From Aquabacterium lacunae (lineage in GTDB: Bacteria > Pseudomonadota > Gammaproteobacteria > Burkholderiales > Burkholderiaceae_C): DNA of 64,000 nt. The notes beneath the pieces were generated by a model that was given only the letters and a program-made list of their open reading frames with translations, was not told the origin of the DNA and did no database searches. Below are positions 61,542-64,000 of the stretch, piece after piece. Location of the stretch: assembly GCF_004310865.1 (NCBI RefSeq), contig NZ_SIXI01000005.1:310001-374000 (forward strand). The letters run 5' to 3'. Every line of letters starts with the position of its first letter. Position 1 is the first letter of the stretch. A program made the translations under genes and the position numbers.

Positions 61542-62771
61542 ATGTCACTGTCCCGTATTCCTGATTCGAACGTGCTGCGCTGGAGCGCGGTGACCCTGGC
61601 TGCGGCCAGCCTGGTGATGCTGCAGGCCTGCAGCGATGGCGTGGCCCAGGGCCAGCCCGGCAAGGCGCCTCCGCCGCCCGAAGTGGCCGTGGTGACGGTG
61701 CAGCCGCAAGATGTGCCGCTGGTGCAGGAACTGCCCGGCCGGCTGGAGGCCTCCCGCGTGGCCCAGGTGCGGGCCCGGGTGCCGGCCGTGGTGCAGCAAC
61801 GCGTGTTCGCCGAAGGCAGCGACGTGAAGGCTGGGCAGCCGTTGTACCGACTGGACACCGCCACCTACGACGCGGCTTTGCAGACGGCCCAGGCCGCGCT
61901 GTCCAAGGCCGAAGCCAACCTGGCCCAGGCCACGGCCCTGGTCGAGCGTTACCAGCCCCTGGCGGCGGCCAAGGCCATCAGCCCGCAAGAGTTCCTCAAT
62001 GCCCAGGTGGCCCAGCGCCAGGCCCAGGCCGATGTGGCTTCGGGCAAGGCCGCGGTGCGCACGGCCCAGATCAACCTGGGTTACGCCAACATCACCGCCC
62101 CCATCAGCGGTCGCATCGGTCGCTCGCTGGTGACCGAAGGCGCGCTGGTGGGGCAGGGCGAAGCCACCCAGCTGGCCACCATCCAGCAGATCGACCCGCT
62201 GTACGTGAACTTCACCCAGTCGGCCAACGAAGCCCTCAAGCTCAAGCAGGCCCTGGGCAGCGGGCAGCTCAAGGCCAGCCAGCAGGCCGCCCAGGTGCGC
62301 GTGGTGCTGGACGATGGCACCGAGTACCCGATCGCCGGCAAGCTGCTGTTCACCGACCTGAGTGTGGACGCCACATCAGGGCAGGTGAGCCTGCGCGCCG
62401 AGATCCCCAACCCCAAGGGCGCATTGCTGCCTGGCTTGTACGTGCGTGTGCGCACCGCGGCAGCCCAGGTGGGCGGTGGGCTGATGCTGCCCCAGCAGGC
62501 CGTCACACGTGGCGCCACGGGCGACACCGTGCTGGTGGTCGACCCGCAGGGCAATGTGACCCCGCGCCCCGTGCAGCTCGGCGGTGCCATCGGCAACCAG
62601 TGGGTGGTGTTGTCGGGCCTGAAGGCTGGCGAGCAGGTGGTGGTCGAAGGCTTCCAGAAGATCCGGCCCAAGACGCCCGTGAAGGCCGTGCCCTGGGCCC
62701 CGCCCGCTGCGGTGCAGGCGGCTGTGCCTGATGCTTCTGCGGCATCTTCCGCTTCGGCCGCCGCGCGCTGA
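61542..62771 (+). CDS. acrA: RND efflux periplasmic adaptor lipoprotein (AcrA/MexA family)
   Basis: The 409-residue membrane-fusion protein links the inner-membrane pump to an outer-membrane channel. It has a lipoprotein signal ending in LVMLQAC, a lipoyl domain (RVPAVVQQRVFAEGSDVKAG), a helical hairpin (about 105-170), and beta-barrel segments. Conserved family features include GYANITAPISGRIGRS, the LATIQQIDPLYVNFTQS strand and LPGLYVRVR. ATG 61542, behind a GAGG site, was chosen. The pump gene follows after 17 bases. Expression is probably controlled by the divergent TetR protein. Confidence 0.95.
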   Translation: MSLSRIPDSNVLRWSAVTLAAASLVMLQACSDGVAQGQPGKAPPPPEVAVVTVQPQDVPLVQELPGRLEASRVAQVRARVPAVVQQRVFAEGSDVKAGQPLYRLDTATYDAALQTAQAALSKAEANLAQATALVERYQPLAAAKAISPQEFLNAQVAQRQAQADVASGKAAVRTAQINLGYANITAPISGRIGRSLVTEGALVGQGEATQLATIQQIDPLYVNFTQSANEALKLKQALGSGQLKASQQAAQVRVVLDDGTEYPIAGKLLFTDLSVDATSGQVSLRAEIPNPKGALLPGLYVRVRTAAAQVGGGLMLPQQAVTRGATGDTVLVVDPQGNVTPRPVQLGGAIGNQWVVLSGLKAGEQVVVEGFQKIRPKTPVKAVPWAPPAAVQAAVPDASAASSASAAAR

Positions 62772-62788
62772 CCAGGGGGTTCTGAACC

Positions 62789-64000
62789 ATGTCCAAGTTC
62801 TTCATCGATCGGCCCATCTTTGCGTGGGTGATCGCCTTGTTCATCGCGGTGCTCGGTGCCGTCGCCATTCGGCAGTTGCCCGTGGCGCAGTACCCCAATG
62901 TGGCGCCGCCGTCCATCGTCATCAGCGCCACCTACCCGGGCGCGTCGGCCAAGACGCTCGATGAATCCGTCATCAGCGTCATCGAGCTGGAGCTCAACGG
63001 CGCCCCCAATCTGGCCTACATGGAATCGGTCAGCCAGGCCAACGGCACCGGGCAGATCACCGTCACCTTCGAGCCGGGCACCAACGTGGAACTGGCCCAG
63101 GTGGAGGTGCAGAACCGCCTGGCGCGCGCCACGCCTCGCTTGCCTGCTGCCGTGACCCAGCAGGGGGTGAAGGTCGAGAAATCACGCAGCAACTTCCTGA
63201 TGTTCGTGATGCTGTCGTCCAAGAACCCGGCCTATGACCCGATTGCGCTGGGCGACTACGCCTCGCGCAACCTGGTGCCGGAACTGCAGCGCGTCAGCGG
63301 CATCGGGCAGGTGCAGCTGTTCGGCACCGAGCGTGCCATGCGCATCTGGCTGGACCCGGCCAAGCTCGTGGCCTACAACCTGTCGCCCGCCGATGTGAAC
63401 ACCGCCATCCGGGCGCAGAACGCCCTGGTGCCGGCGGGCGCCATCGGTGACCGGCCGAATCTGAGCAGCCAGACCATGTCGGCCACCGTGGTGGTCAGCG
63501 GTCAGCTGGCCAGCGTCGAGCAATTTGGCAACATCGCCCTGCGCACCAAGACCGATGGTTCGGTGGTGCGTCTGCGTGACGTGGCCCGCATCGAGCTGGG
63601 TGCGCAGACTTACGGCACCTACGCACGCCTGAATGGCCAGAACGCCGTGGGCATGGGCCTGCAGCTCTCGCCCACAGCCAATGCCATGGCCGCTGCGCAG
63701 GCCGCCAAGGACCGCCTGGCCGAGCTTCAGAAGTTCTTCCCTGAAGGCGTGACCTACAACGTGCCTTACGACACCTCGGGCTTCGTGAAGTTGTCGATCG
63801 AACAGGTCGTGCACACGCTGCTGGAAGCCATGGTGCTGGTGTTCGCCGTGATGTACCTGTTCCTGCAGAACTGGCGCTACACCCTGATCCCGGCCCTGGT
63901 GGTGCCGGTGGCCTTGCTGGGCACCTTCGGGGTCATGCTGGCCGCAGGCTACTCCATCAACGTGCTGACCATGTTCGGTCTGGTGCTGGCCATCGGCATC
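62789..64000 (+). CDS. acrB: RND efflux inner-membrane transporter (AcrB/MexB family), 3' truncated by window
   Basis: The first 404 codons of a hydrophobe/amphiphile-efflux RND pump are present; the gene runs off the window. The start MSKFFIDRPIFAWVIALFI includes the first membrane helix. The porter domain contains YPNVAPPSIVISATYPGASA, QLFGTERAMRIWLDP and later YNVPYDTSGFVKLSI. The second and third membrane helices follow (MVLVFAVMYLFLQNWRYTL and VVPVALLGTFGVML). In AcrB-type pumps the trimer exports drugs and detergents with proton antiport. An outer-membrane partner gene may follow beyond the window. Confidence 0.96.
   Translation, partial: MSKFFIDRPIFAWVIALFIAVLGAVAIRQLPVAQYPNVAPPSIVISATYPGASAKTLDESVISVIELELNGAPNLAYMESVSQANGTGQITVTFEPGTNVELAQVEVQNRLARATPRLPAAVTQQGVKVEKSRSNFLMFVMLSSKNPAYDPIALGDYASRNLVPELQRVSGIGQVQLFGTERAMRIWLDPAKLVAYNLSPADVNTAIRAQNALVPAGAIGDRPNLSSQTMSATVVVSGQLASVEQFGNIALRTKTDGSVVRLRDVARIELGAQTYGTYARLNGQNAVGMGLQLSPTANAMAAAQAAKDRLAELQKFFPEGVTYNVPYDTSGFVKLSIEQVVHTLLEAMVLVFAVMYLFLQNWRYTLIPALVVPVALLGTFGVMLAAGYSINVLTMFGLVLAIGI

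Overview
The window is GC-rich chromosomal DNA from a betaproteobacterium, almost certainly order Burkholderiales (Comamonadaceae, Aquabacterium or Leptothrix-like group). The evidence is the gene order mraY-murD-ftsW-murG-murC-ddl-ftsQ-ftsA-ftsZ, the comamonad-type inserts in MurD, an EpsA-type LuxR regulator beside a PEP-CTERM protein, and uniformly GC-rich third codon positions. I see no tRNA, rRNA, CRISPR array, insertion sequence or prophage. Genes are densely packed, many with ATGA-type overlaps.

Region 1 (1-10605, + strand) is the distal part of the division and cell-wall (dcw) cluster, from the 3' end of mraY to ftsZ, closed by a strong intrinsic terminator. It has two oddities: a 75-residue acidic insert in MurD, and a 37-codon reading frame that joins ftsW to murG and ends in a copy of the ftsW 3' end.

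Region 2 (10655-17231, - strand) is the outer-membrane biogenesis operon lptD-surA-rsmA-cca plus a small membrane protein. Divergent from it are amgK (cell-wall recycling sugar kinase) and an rhlE-type RNA helicase. Region 3 (20085-25743, - strand) runs RNB exoribonuclease, TonB-like protein, aroE, mtgA, AraC regulator.

Region 4 (25946-35559, + strand) is a compact, non-canonical type II secretion or pilus-like cluster: G, F, E, L/PilN-like, M/PilO-like, C/PilP-like, a secretin with a C-terminal cohesin-like domain, and three pseudopilins. It has no prepilin peptidase and no recognisable I, J or K. A convergent YqiA-type esterase closes it. It is followed by the regulator EpsA, a secreted ankyrin protein and a PEP-CTERM protein.

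Region 5 (about 39300-59754, + strand) is the most unusual part. It holds a secreted six-cysteine protein, a two-partner-secretion transporter (TpsB), a 3828-residue filamentous-haemagglutinin-like exoprotein (TpsA), and then a complete energising module: an ExbB-type proton channel fused to a periplasmic DUF2341/LamG-like region, two tandem ExbD paralogues and TonB. A porin and a periplasmic coiled-coil protein follow. Two-partner secretion is not known to need TonB energy, so a dedicated ExbB-ExbD-ExbD-TonB set beside a giant TPS substrate suggests an undescribed envelope-spanning machine. The physical linkage is seen directly; the joint function is inference.

Region 6 (59759-64000) has a DUF1840 protein, a histidine phosphatase, and a TetR/AcrR repressor divergent from an RND efflux operon (adaptor plus truncated pump). 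The divergent promoter region carries a near-perfect copy of the E. coli AcrR operator.
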